Positions 48,434 to 56,732 of a DNA stretch of 64,000 bases are shown in pieces. This stretch comes from Saccharopolyspora soli (GTDB lineage: Bacteria > Actinomycetota > Actinomycetes > Mycobacteriales > Pseudonocardiaceae), in NCBI RefSeq assembly GCF_022678645.1, contig NZ_JALBWV010000005.1:124001-188000 (forward strand), written 5' to 3'. The notes below the pieces were generated by a model. It saw only the letters and a program-made list of their open reading frames with translations. It was not told where the DNA came from and made no database searches. The stretch's first letter is position 1; the number at the start of each line of letters is the position of its first letter. Made by a program: the position numbers and the translations under genes.

Positions 48434-49923
48434 GCGGCCTCCTCCATGACCAGGTCCAACACGTCGGATTCGGTGAGCTCCCCGGCGGCCGCCGTGCACA
48501 CTGCCGCGCCGTCGCGCAGCACCAGCACCCGGTCGGCCAGGGCCAGCACCTCGGGTATGTCGCTGGAGACGACCACGATCGCGATCCCTTCGGCCGCCAG
48601 CCGCCGCATCAGCGCGTACAACTCGGCCCGCGCTCCAACGTCGACACCGCGAGTGGGTTCGTCGAGCAGCAGCACCCGGCACCCGCGCAGCACCCACCGA
48701 CCGATCACGGCTTTCTGCTGGTTGCCGCCGGAGAAGGCGGAGATCTGCCGGTCGGGCTCGGCGGGCCGCAGCTGCAATTGCTCGGTGATCTGCTGGGTTT
48801 CGGTGGTCTCGGCCACGCGCCGGATGAAGCCGAACCGGCTGAAGTGCGGCAACGAAGCCAATGTCACGTTGGCCGCCAACGGCATCTGCGGCAGCAGGGC
48901 CTGGCTCTTGCGCTCTTCCGGCGTCAAACCGATTCCCGCGGCCACGGCCGCCGGTACGCTGCCCGGCCGGACTCGGCGACCGGCCACCCGCACTTCTCCG
49001 GAATCCGGCGTGCGGGCGCCGAAAATCGCCTCCAGCAGTTCGCTGCGGCCGCAGCCGACCAGACCGGCGAGCCCGAAGATCTCGCCAGCGTGCACGGTGA
49101 AATCCACGTCCGCGAATTCGCCGCGGCGGCTCAGCCCGCGCACTTCGAGCACCGGCTGGTCGGTCGCCGAACTGCCGACCGCCGCCACCTCCGGCGGTGC
49201 ACCGCCGGTCATCAGCGAGACGAGTTCACCGGTCGTGGTGTCGGCGACGGGCAACCCGGCAGCGACAGTGCAGCCGTCCTTGAGGACCGTGACCCGGTTG
49301 GCGATGCGCCGGATCTCCGCCATGCGGTGGGAGATGTAGATGACCGCCACGCCGTCCGCGGTGAGCTCGCCGATGACTCGGAACAGGTTGTCGACCTCGC
49401 CCACCGACAGCGCGGCCGTGGGCTCGTCCATCACGATCAGCCGCGCCCGGTGGCCCAGCGCCCGAGCCATCGACACCAGCTGCCGCTGCGCGGCCGACAG
49501 CGCGCCCACCTCGCGATCCGGGTCGATCTCCGAATGCCCGAGCCGGACCAGCAGTTGCGCCGCTGCACCACGAGATTGGCCGCGACGGCTGAACCCGGCG
49601 GTGGCGCGTTCGTGCCCGAGGAAGATGTTCTCCGCGACGCTCAGGCCGGGGACCAGGTCCAACTCCTGGTACATCGCCGCGATCCCGCGCCGCAGCGCGG
49701 CGGCGGGCGAGGGCAGCTCGATCACCTCGCCCTGCCAGCGGATCGTGCCACCGTCCGGGGTGTGCGCCCCGGAGAGCACCTTGATCAGCGTCGACTTGCC
49801 AGCCCCGTTCTGCCCGAGCAGGCAGTGCACTTCCCCGGCCCGCACCCGCAGATCCACCCCGTCGAGCGCGCGCACACCCGGGAATAGCTTGACGATGCCG
49901 GTCATCTCCAGCAGCTGGGTCAT
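48430..49923 (-). CDS. sugar ABC transporter ATPase, dual domain (RbsA-like)
   Basis: 497 residues from ATG 49923, overlapping the Gfo/Idh stop (ATGA). The first domain has Walker A LLGQNGAGKST and signature LSAAQRQ, and Walker B VMDEPTAAL. The second has LVGCGRSE in place of a canonical Walker A, FSGGNQQK and LLDEPTRGVD, the normal pattern for RbsA/MglA-type proteins. It energises the permease and binding protein that follow. Confidence 0.92.
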   Translation of the reverse strand: MTQLLEMTGIVKLFPGVRALDGVDLRVRAGEVHCLLGQNGAGKSTLIKVLSGAHTPDGGTIRWQGEVIELPSPAAALRRGIAAMYQELDLVPGLSVAENIFLGHERATAGFSRRGQSRGAAAQLLVRLGHSEIDPDREVGALSAAQRQLVSMARALGHRARLIVMDEPTAALSVGEVDNLFRVIGELTADGVAVIYISHRMAEIRRIANRVTVLKDGCTVAAGLPVADTTTGELVSLMTGGAPPEVAAVGSSATDQPVLEVRGLSRRGEFADVDFTVHAGEIFGLAGLVGCGRSELLEAIFGARTPDSGEVRVAGRRVRPGSVPAAVAAGIGLTPEERKSQALLPQMPLAANVTLASLPHFSRFGFIRRVAETTETQQITEQLQLRPAEPDRQISAFSGGNQQKAVIGRWVLRGCRVLLLDEPTRGVDVGARAELYALMRRLAAEGIAIVVVSSDIPEVLALADRVLVLRDGAAVCTAAAGELTESDVLDLVMEEAA

Positions 49924-51071
49924 CTGCTCGCCTCCTCCACCGGTATCCACCTGCTGTGGTGGGCGGCGCTGCGCTGCACCGCGTCCAGCACCCGCTGCAC
50001 CCGCAGTCCGGCGGCGAAGTCCGGGCTCGGGGTGGTTCGGCTGGCGATCGCGATGAGCAGATCCCGCAGCTGGTGGGTGAAGGTGTGCTCGTAGCCGAGC
50101 AGGTGCCCCGGCGGGTACCAGGCGCTCAGGTACGGGTGGTCGGGTTCGGTGGCCAGGATGCGCCGGAATCCAGCGGTACCGGCCGGTTCGGTGGCATCGT
50201 GGAAGGACAGCTCGTTCATCGACTCGAAGTCGAACGCGAGGCTGCCGGTGCTGCCGTTGATCTCGATGCGCAGCCCGTTCTTGCGGCCGGTGGCGTAGCG
50301 CGTCGCCTCGAAGGTCCCGAGCGCGCCATCCCGGAACCGCGCGGTGAACAGCGCCGCATCGTCCACAGTGACCGGTCCGGTGCGTTCGGCATCGTCGACC
50401 AGCGGGCGTTCCGGCACGAAGGTGTCGACCAACCCGCAGACGCTGATGATGTCGTCGCCCACCAGGAACTGGGCGAGGTCCACCAAGTGCGCGCCCAAGT
50501 CGCCCAGCGCGCCGGAACCGGCGCGCTCGGCCTGCAACCGCCAGGTCAGCGGTGCCCGCGGATCGACCAGCCAGTCCTGCAGGTACTGGGCTCGCACGTG
50601 CCGGATCTGCCCCAGCCTGCCCTGCTCGATCAGTTCGCGCGCCAGTGCCAACGCGGGCACCCGCCGGTAGTTGAAGCCCACCATCGCCTGGATCCCGCTG
50701 CGCCGCGCGCGATCCGCCGCTTCGGCCATCGCCACCGCCTCGGCCACCGAGTTCGCCAGCGGTTTCTCGCACAGCACGTGCTTGCCAGCTTCCAAGGCGC
50801 TGGTGGCGATCTCGGCGTGGCTGTCACCCGGTGTGCAGATGTCGACCACGTGCACGTCGTCGCGCAGCAGCACCGCCTTCCAGTCGTCGCTGGCTTCGGC
50901 CCACCCGAAGCGGGCGGCGTCCTCGTGCACGGCGTCCTTGCGCCGCCCGCACAGCACCACCATCTCCGGTCGGACCGGGAGGTCGAAGACCCTGCCCACG
51001 GTTCGCCACGCGTGCGAGTGGACCGCTCCCATGAAGGCGTGGCCCACCAAGGCGACACCGAGTGTGTTCAT
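49920..51071 (-). CDS. Gfo/Idh/MocA family oxidoreductase
   Basis: 383 residues from ATG 51071 (GGAGG 8 bases upstream). The N-terminal Rossmann domain starts LGVALVGHAFMGAVHSHAW, and VLCEKPLANSVAEA (about 90-103) has the catalytic EKP lysine. The C-terminal alpha/beta domain includes GDLGAHLVDLAQFLVG, with a histidine in the usual place. It oxidises sugars, inositols or their keto derivatives with NAD(P). It lies between the ROK regulator and the ABC ATPase. Confidence 0.91.
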   Translation of the reverse strand: MNTLGVALVGHAFMGAVHSHAWRTVGRVFDLPVRPEMVVLCGRRKDAVHEDAARFGWAEASDDWKAVLLRDDVHVVDICTPGDSHAEIATSALEAGKHVLCEKPLANSVAEAVAMAEAADRARRSGIQAMVGFNYRRVPALALARELIEQGRLGQIRHVRAQYLQDWLVDPRAPLTWRLQAERAGSGALGDLGAHLVDLAQFLVGDDIISVCGLVDTFVPERPLVDDAERTGPVTVDDAALFTARFRDGALGTFEATRYATGRKNGLRIEINGSTGSLAFDFESMNELSFHDATEPAGTAGFRRILATEPDHPYLSAWYPPGHLLGYEHTFTHQLRDLLIAIASRTTPSPDFAAGLRVQRVLDAVQRSAAHHSRWIPVEEASR

Positions 51072-51091
51072 TCCCGTCCTCCTGCCGTTGG

Positions 51092-52276
51092 TCACGACGC
51101 GGGGCTGACGCCGAGCACGTGATCGCTGATCAGTCCGGCCGCTCCGACGACTCCAGCGCGCTCGCCCAATTCCGACAGCACGACCGGGAGATTGCTGGTG
51201 GCCAGCGGTGTGGACCGCCGGTACAACTCGCTGCGCACCTCGGCCAGCAGCGGGTGCCCGAGTCCGGCCACGCCGCCACCGACCACGATCATCGCGGGGT
51301 TGACGAAGTTCACCAGGCCAGCCAGCACCCGGCCGAGCCGCCGACCGCCGTCCCGCACCAGTCCGAGGGCTTGCGGGTCACCGGCCCGCATCGCCACATC
51401 CACCTCGCGCGCGGTGAGCACCCCCCGGTCCCCGAGAAGTTCCTGCAGGCCAGGGGATTCGCCGCTGCGGGCGAGCGCGGTGGCGTCACGGGACAGGGCG
51501 GCACCGCTGAACCAGGCCTCCAGACAACCGGTCCGGCCGCAACTGCACACCGGTCCGGTGTCGTGCACGGCGATGTGCCCGATGTCGCCAGCGCTGCCGT
51601 TGCTGCCGCGCAGCACCCGGTTGCCGGTGATGATTCCGCAGCCGATGCCGGTGCCGATCTTGACGAACAGGAAGTCCCGCACCGAGCGGGCCAGCCCGCA
51701 GTACATCTCGCCGACCGCCATCAGGTTGACGTCGTTGTCGACCAGCACCGGGCAGTCCAGGAGCTGCATGAAGTGCTCGCGCACCGGGTAGCGGTGCCAA
51801 CCGGGCATGATCGGCGGGGAGACGGTGAAACCGTCGCGGAAGCTCACCGGTCCGGGCACGCCGATGCCGACGCCGTCGAGTTCGGGCAGGTGCCCGTCGG
51901 CGCGCAGCTTGTCGATCGTATCCCCGGCGCGGCGCAGGATCGGCTCCGGCCCGTCCTTGATGTCGATGGCTTCGCTGGTGTGCGCGACGAGTTCGAGCCG
52001 ACCGTCGGTGACGCCGACGTCCAGCGAGGTGGCGCCGATGTCGACGCCGATGAAGCGCAGCCGCCGGGACAACTGCACGAGCCCGGATCGCCGACCGCCC
52101 TGCGATGCGGCTTTGCCCGCCCGCTCCACGAATCCCAGCTCCTGCAGCCGGGCGAGCTCCTGGCCGATCTTGGAGCGGGAAAGCGACACCTGCGCGGCCA
52201 GCTCAGCCGCGGCTTGCGGTCCGTTGAACCGCAACGAGGTGAGCACGCGGGCTTGGTGGGCGTTCTCTGGTTGCAC
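51092..52276 (-). CDS. ROK family transcriptional regulator
   Basis: 394 residues from GTG 52276. An N-terminal winged helix (about 5-65: AAAELAAQVSLSRSKIGQEL) is fused to a ROK sugar-kinase-like domain with FIGVDIGATSLDVGVTDG and the zinc motif CSCGRTGCLEAWF. The kinase-like part senses a sugar. It is first in the minus-strand operon Gfo/Idh - ATPase - permease - binding protein and likely controls it. The gap to the Gfo gene is 20 bases. Confidence 0.92.
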   Translation of the reverse strand: MQPENAHQARVLTSLRFNGPQAAAELAAQVSLSRSKIGQELARLQELGFVERAGKAASQGGRRSGLVQLSRRLRFIGVDIGATSLDVGVTDGRLELVAHTSEAIDIKDGPEPILRRAGDTIDKLRADGHLPELDGVGIGVPGPVSFRDGFTVSPPIMPGWHRYPVREHFMQLLDCPVLVDNDVNLMAVGEMYCGLARSVRDFLFVKIGTGIGCGIITGNRVLRGSNGSAGDIGHIAVHDTGPVCSCGRTGCLEAWFSGAALSRDATALARSGESPGLQELLGDRGVLTAREVDVAMRAGDPQALGLVRDGGRRLGRVLAGLVNFVNPAMIVVGGGVAGLGHPLLAEVRSELYRRSTPLATSNLPVVLSELGERAGVVGAAGLISDHVLGVSPAS

Positions 52277-52318
52277 CGACTACCCCACTTCTTGCACGAA
52301 GCGTATGAAGTCCGTCAC

Positions 52319-52349
52319 AGAGTAAGCGAACAGTTTTCCGCGCAGTCAA
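52319..52349 (-). promoter_or_regulatory. possible promoter of the ROK operon
   Basis: TTGACT (complement of 52344-52349) and TACTCT (complement of 52319-52324) with a 19-base spacer, ending 43 bases before the ROK start codon. The spacer is long and the -10 hexamer is imperfect, so this is a weak prediction. Confidence 0.3.
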
Positions 52350-52653
52350 GGTGAAATCCGCGAAGTCGCCCGGATGTCCGCTGCCCGACCGGCGGCAACC
52401 GCGCAGGGCCGTTCGGAGTCCCGCCGCATGCCTGGGAAATCGCTATCGAACTGATCAGTTCCGATACAACGGGACCAGGATGTCCACAATGGATATGGCG
52501 TAACGCAGCGGATACACCGTTAACCGGACGAAACTCGCGAAATCGGCTCCGTGACCCAATGCCCTATCGGCCATTGCGCCGAACAGCCCCAACACGGCAC
52601 GTCCGAGTGGCACCCGCGGTCGTTCCCGGACAGCGTGCTGGGAAGGAACGAAA

Positions 52654-52725
52654 ATGACAAACCGACGTGCCGCCCACGCACGCCCAGCGCGACGGAAAGC
52701 GGCTCATGGCCCGCTTGGGCCATGA
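52654..52725 (+). CDS. very small ORF (23 codons) before repeat copy B3
   Basis: ATG 52654 follows a strong ribosome site GGAAGGA by six bases. The peptide (MTNRRAAHARPARRKAAHGP and a short tail) is basic. Its stop overlaps the first ATG of copy B3 (ATGA), mirroring the arrangement upstream of copies B2/B1. It has no homologue that I know; no downstream gene on this strand needs a leader. Confidence 0.4.
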   Translation: MTNRRAAHARPARRKAAHGPLGP

Positions 52726-52726
52726 G
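52703..52726 (+). other. hairpin covering the start codon of the B3 ORF
   Basis: A perfect 10-bp stem CTCATGGCCC / GGGCCATGAG with a GCTT loop. The second arm contains the ATG of the B3 small ORF and the stop of the preceding ORF. It could hide that start, or act as a weak terminator; no T tract follows. Confidence 0.55.
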
Positions 52727-52733
52727 TAGCCCT

Positions 52734-52853
52734 GTGTCAACCCGAGTCCTCCTCAACCGCATCTCAGGGGACCGTGACGCAAACCAGCCACAAGAAACCG
52801 CGAAACGGGAGGTTGGGGGGACGCGACCACCACTGAAAATCGCGGAGGGGCGG
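52734..52853 (+). repeat. repeat family B, copy B3 (inverted, about 4.5 kb from B1/B2)
   Basis: 120 bp, clearly related to B1/B2 but more diverged (GTGTCAACCCGAGTCC, GGGGACCGTGACGCAAACCAG, GAAACCGCGAAACGGGAG). It is preceded by ATG 52722 and encodes VSTRVLLNRISGDRDANQPQ in frame. It lies in a 615-bp gap (52277-52891) whose other contents are the ROK promoter region, an 11-bp motif at 52483 and the 23-codon ORF. It ends just before the convergent gene's stop. Confidence 0.78.
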
Positions 52854-52891
52854 TACTGTCATGAGCCGCTCACCGCATCGGATCCCCGTCG

Positions 52892-54226
52892 TCACATGGA
52901 CGGTTCCGGCAGTCGACCGGTGTGGTCGCGCGGCGACCGAGGCAGGTCGAGGACGGAGGCAGTGCCATCGGCTCCGGTCGCGACCGTGACGATGTTGCGC
53001 ACCTGCGAGACGATGTCATGCAGGTTCTGCTCGAAGACCGGGTCGGTGACCTCGGTCAGGTTGTCCGGCGCAAAGGTGAGCACCGGTGTATGCACGTGGC
53101 CGCCGCGCAGCTGCACGCCGAGAGCATCCCGCAGCAGGGTCGTGCGGTACGCGATCTCGTTGGACAGGTAGGAGCCGCCGCCACCCGCTCGCGCCACCGA
53201 GCCCGGCGTCGGGCCGTCCGGCTGGTCGACCGGTTCCGTCTGACCCGCCGGGATCTCGGTCACCTCGGTGTTGTGGTATGCCGGGAACCGCCCGGTGTCC
53301 GCCCGCACGATGTCGGCGTACGCCTGGGTGGTGGGAACGAACTCCGGCGCCGGGGTGACGGTCGGGATGCCTTCCGGAACGCTGATGGTTCCCAGCCGGG
53401 TCTCGTCGTTGTTGTCGACGCCCTGGTGCCAGCGCCCGTTCCAGTGCTCGACGTCGAAGCGGTCCGGGCGACCCTGGCTGACCGTGACGAAGATGTCGAC
53501 CTGACGCGGTCCGGGCACCAGGTGCGGCAGGAAGGTCTTTTCCACCATGCCCTGTTCGAACGGGGTCCAGAGCACTGGGAACATCGCGGTTTCGATCCGC
53601 GCCGGACCTGCGTCGGTCATCACGACGGTGCCGTCGAGGGCGAGCGCGGAGGCGCCGGACGGGTTGCTCCGCCGGATGTCGTCGTTCAACTGGAACGGGT
53701 CGAAGCCGCTGACCAGGACCCGCTTGATCCCGTCGCTGGGCGGGAAGTCGATCGAGGTCTGCCCGCGCGAGTGCTGTTCCAGCGACCACAGCAGGGCGTC
53801 GCGTTCCCCTTGGTCCAGCGAGAACTCCGACTTCCACTGCCGCAGTGCCTTGGTCATCGTCAACCGCGCCCAGTACAGCGGACGATCGTCCCCGGCGGGC
53901 AGCCCGCCCACGGCGTCCCCCTGGGCCTGCGCCACGGCGCGTTCCCAGAGCCGGTCGCCTTCGGTCGCGATCAGCTCCTCGGCGTCGTCCTGGTCGGTCA
54001 CCGAGCACAGCCGCGCCGCGAACCGGGGGCCGACGTCGTCGAACCCGCTCGCGCGCAGGATCTGCTGGGGAACTTCCGCGGTCAGCCGCTGTTCCTCGAC
54101 GGTGGGCTGGACGCTGGGATCGACGCAGTCCGCTCGGGGTGTCGCGGCGACCGCCGCGGGCGAGAGCAGCGTCAGGGTCGCGAGCATGACCGAACAGGTT
54201 GCGCCAAGGCCGATCAACGGTCGCAC
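52892..54226 (-). CDS. secreted pyroglutamyl-peptidase-like protein with Ser at the catalytic Cys position
   Basis: 444 residues from GTG 54226 (AAGGA upstream), with a signal peptide (about 1-30). The peptidase C15-like fold has VLVSGFDPFQLNDD and SNPSGASALALDG, matching pyroglutamyl peptidase I strands. In place of the usual GTYxCN catalytic motif it reads GGSYLSNEIAYR, so cysteine is serine; the following histidine is in GGHVHTPVL. It may be inactive, or use the serine. An N-terminal region of about 150 residues (28-180) is unassigned. Confidence 0.75.
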   Translation of the reverse strand: MRPLIGLGATCSVMLATLTLLSPAAVAATPRADCVDPSVQPTVEEQRLTAEVPQQILRASGFDDVGPRFAARLCSVTDQDDAEELIATEGDRLWERAVAQAQGDAVGGLPAGDDRPLYWARLTMTKALRQWKSEFSLDQGERDALLWSLEQHSRGQTSIDFPPSDGIKRVLVSGFDPFQLNDDIRRSNPSGASALALDGTVVMTDAGPARIETAMFPVLWTPFEQGMVEKTFLPHLVPGPRQVDIFVTVSQGRPDRFDVEHWNGRWHQGVDNNDETRLGTISVPEGIPTVTPAPEFVPTTQAYADIVRADTGRFPAYHNTEVTEIPAGQTEPVDQPDGPTPGSVARAGGGGSYLSNEIAYRTTLLRDALGVQLRGGHVHTPVLTFAPDNLTEVTDPVFEQNLHDIVSQVRNIVTVATGADGTASVLDLPRSPRDHTGRLPEPSM

Positions 54227-54525
54227 ATGAGGTCCTTCCGCCAGCGCCGGGCCAACTAGCAGCCCGATCAACGGGCTCCATTTGACCGGAAAGATCGACA
54301 CAAAGCCAGGGGCGACACCGTCCAAAATGCCCGCCAACCGGCCAACTGGGCACACATTGGGCAAACCGCCGGTCGATCTCGGGCACCGCGAACGTCGTTG
54401 GCATGCAGTTGAACGGCCGCGTTCACGGAGTTCTCGTGGCAGTCGGGACCCACTGGCACGCGTCTCGCTCGATGGTGGTTTTCTCGCTACCGGACGCATC
54501 CGGGATCTCTTCAGGAGGAATTACC

Positions 54526-55758
54526 TTGAGCAGCACTGAGACCGCCCCGCCGCGCTGGAGCGACCAACCGGCTCCAGCCACCGCCGAGGAATGGATCAGC
54601 CGCGCGCGCGAGGTCGCCACGCTCCTGGCCGCCGACGCCGTCGCTCGCGACCGCGCCGCTGCCACCCCGTACGACGAGGTCCAGCTGCTCAAAGACGCCG
54701 GGTTGGTCACGCTGCTCGGTCCAACCGAATTCGGTGGCGCCGGGCAGGATTGGGTCACCGCCTACCGCGTGGTCCGCGAGGTCGCCGTCGGCGATGGCTC
54801 CATCGGACAGCTGCTCGGTCACCACTACGTTTGGTCGTGGGCCATGCGACTGGTCGGCACACCCGAACAGATCACCGAGGTCGAGCGGCTCTACACCACC
54901 AACAACTACTTCTTCGGCGGTGTGGTCAATCCCCGCGACCACGAGCTGACCGTCACCGATGAGGGCGAGGCACTCGTCTTCCGCGGCAAGAAGTACTTCT
55001 CCACCGGGAGCAAGGTCTCCGACCTCACCGTGCTCGAAGGCGTGCTGGAGACCAGCGGCCAGAACGTCTTCGCGATCGTGCCCTCCATGCAGGACGGCAT
55101 CGTCTTCGGCGACGACTGGGACAACCTCGGGCAACGACTCACCGAGTCCGGCAGCGTGGAGATCAACGAGGTGCGGGTGCCCTGGTCAGCGGCGGCAGGA
55201 TATGTCGACAAGCAGTTCCAGCCATCGGCCTACGGCACGCTCCACGTACCCGCGCTGCACCTGGTGTTCGCGAACTTCTACCTCGGCATCGCGCAAGCCG
55301 CCCTGCGCGCCGGAGCGTCCTACACACGCCGACACACCCGCCCCTGGCCCTACGGCAAGGAGAACAAGAACTCAGGAGCCGAAGAGTTCTACATCCTCGA
55401 CGGATACGGCGACCTGCAAGCGAAGCTCTGGGCCTCCGAAGCCCTGACCGACACGGCGAGCGCGAACCTCGCGCGGTTGCTGCACGCTGACCGGCAATCC
55501 GTCACCGCCGAGCAACGCGGCCAAGCCGCAGTCCTCGTCGCCGCCGCGAAACAACGCGCCATCGATGTCGGACTGGAAACGAGCACCCGCATCTACGAAC
55601 TCACCGGAGCCCGAGCCACGGCCAATTCTGTCGGCCTGGACATCTACTGGCGCAACCTGCGCACGCACAGCCTGCACGACCCGGTCGCCTACAAACGCGT
55701 GGAAGTAGGCCGCTACACCCTCCTCGGCCAACTCCCGGACCCCACCCCGTACACCTGA
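54526..55758 (+). CDS. acyl-CoA dehydrogenase-like flavin monooxygenase (DszC/SfnB type)
   Basis: 410 residues from TTG 54526, with AGGAGGA six bases before it; an ATG far upstream lacks one. The acyl-CoA dehydrogenase fold is complete: N-terminal helices, then GDGSIGQLLGHHYVWSW, NPRDHELTVTDEG and VFRGKKYFSTGSKVSD, with a C-terminal helical bundle. The length and the missing acyl-CoA catalytic glutamate fit FMNH2-dependent desulfurisation enzymes such as DszC or SfnB. The gene stands alone; no flavin reductase is beside it. Confidence 0.8.
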   Translation: MSSTETAPPRWSDQPAPATAEEWISRAREVATLLAADAVARDRAAATPYDEVQLLKDAGLVTLLGPTEFGGAGQDWVTAYRVVREVAVGDGSIGQLLGHHYVWSWAMRLVGTPEQITEVERLYTTNNYFFGGVVNPRDHELTVTDEGEALVFRGKKYFSTGSKVSDLTVLEGVLETSGQNVFAIVPSMQDGIVFGDDWDNLGQRLTESGSVEINEVRVPWSAAAGYVDKQFQPSAYGTLHVPALHLVFANFYLGIAQAALRAGASYTRRHTRPWPYGKENKNSGAEEFYILDGYGDLQAKLWASEALTDTASANLARLLHADRQSVTAEQRGQAAVLVAAAKQRAIDVGLETSTRIYELTGARATANSVGLDIYWRNLRTHSLHDPVAYKRVEVGRYTLLGQLPDPTPYT

Positions 55759-55781
55759 TCCAAGCAGCACGACCCGCGAGC

Positions 55782-56513
55782 TCAACTGATCCTGCGGACG
55801 TCGAGGGGTGTTTCAACGGCAGTGTTGTCAGGGCCGGGTTCGACCTGGTACGCACCAACGTTGTTGTGCTCGGCAAGTGCTTCGACCAGTTCCGTGCCGC
55901 GGTAGAGCAAGCCGACGCCGTCGTCCGTGGCGTAACCAGGAGGCAGCGCACCGGACGCGACCAGTGACTGGAACAGCGGTCGGCGTTCGGGTTCGCTGTC
56001 GTAGTGGACGCCGTTCGACCACGGGAGCAGGCCGAGCCCGTTCGTCACCGGCTGGAGCGCGGGACCGAATGAGTCGGTGGTCCCGCCGACGTGCCAGCAG
56101 ATCGAGCCAGCCGATACGCCGGTGAGGACGACGCCAGCCTGCCATGCTTCCCGGATGACGGTGTCCAGGCCGTGCAGACGCCACATCGCCAGCAGTCCGG
56201 CGACACTGCCTCCCCACACCCACAGCAGGTCTTGGGCCAGCAGGTGCTCGCGAAGGTCGCTGACGTTCGGCCTTGGAAACAGGGCGAGGTGGCTGGCCGC
56301 CCACCCCTCGCGCCATGCGTTGTCGTAGAAGGTCGCGATCACGCGGTTGTCGTCACCACAGGCGGTTGCGAGGAAGCACACGCGCGGCGCCCGACCGGTT
56401 GCTCCGGCGAGATCGACAGCGTATCGGGTCAACGGGCCGACCTCCCATTGCAGCCGCGCGGAGGCTCGAAAACCACCCGAGGTGGCGAGAATCGTCGGAA
56501 CGTCAGCAGGCAC
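55782..56513 (-). CDS. peptidase S51 (peptidase E-like) family protein
   Basis: 243 residues, close to peptidase E length. The nucleophile serine is in LTGVSAGSICWH (about 127-138), and NNRVIATFYDNAW and the LLWVWGGSVAGLL segments match the glutamine-amidotransferase-like fold. Peptidase E cleaves Asp-X dipeptides; cyanophycinases belong to the same clan. It faces the flavin enzyme gene tail to tail, with no operon partner. Confidence 0.85.
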   Translation of the reverse strand: MPADVPTILATSGGFRASARLQWEVGPLTRYAVDLAGATGRAPRVCFLATACGDDNRVIATFYDNAWREGWAASHLALFPRPNVSDLREHLLAQDLLWVWGGSVAGLLAMWRLHGLDTVIREAWQAGVVLTGVSAGSICWHVGGTTDSFGPALQPVTNGLGLLPWSNGVHYDSEPERRPLFQSLVASGALPPGYATDDGVGLLYRGTELVEALAEHNNVGAYQVEPGPDNTAVETPLDVRRIS

Positions 56514-56732
56514 GCGCCGAGACTACCGGCGACCACACCTCATTCGTGCAGCGGAGCGTTCCGGAAGCGTAGTGGTAGGACGACACCTCATCCCCGATCT
56601 CGTCCACATGAGACAGATATCCGTGAAAACCCAGCAACCGCAGGACAAACAGGACTTCTGCGATCGTTGACACTGCTACCACGAGGCCGTAACATCACGG
56701 AAACATAACTCCATATCACGGAAGAAGGCCAG

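Noticed and set aside
52483-52493. Replication origin at the DnaA-box-like motif
   Set aside because: Single matches only, no cluster of boxes, no AT-rich unwinding element and no dnaA/dnaN genes nearby.
52861-53000. Short ORF starting directly after copy B3
   Set aside because: It continues antisense into the pyroglutamyl-peptidase-like gene and has no recognisable features; only the repeat part looks meaningful.
54227-54525. Cysteine-rich leader peptide before the DszC/SfnB-like gene
   Set aside because: No short ORF with adjacent cysteine codons was found in the 299-bp gap; only the strong ribosome site for the TTG start is clear.
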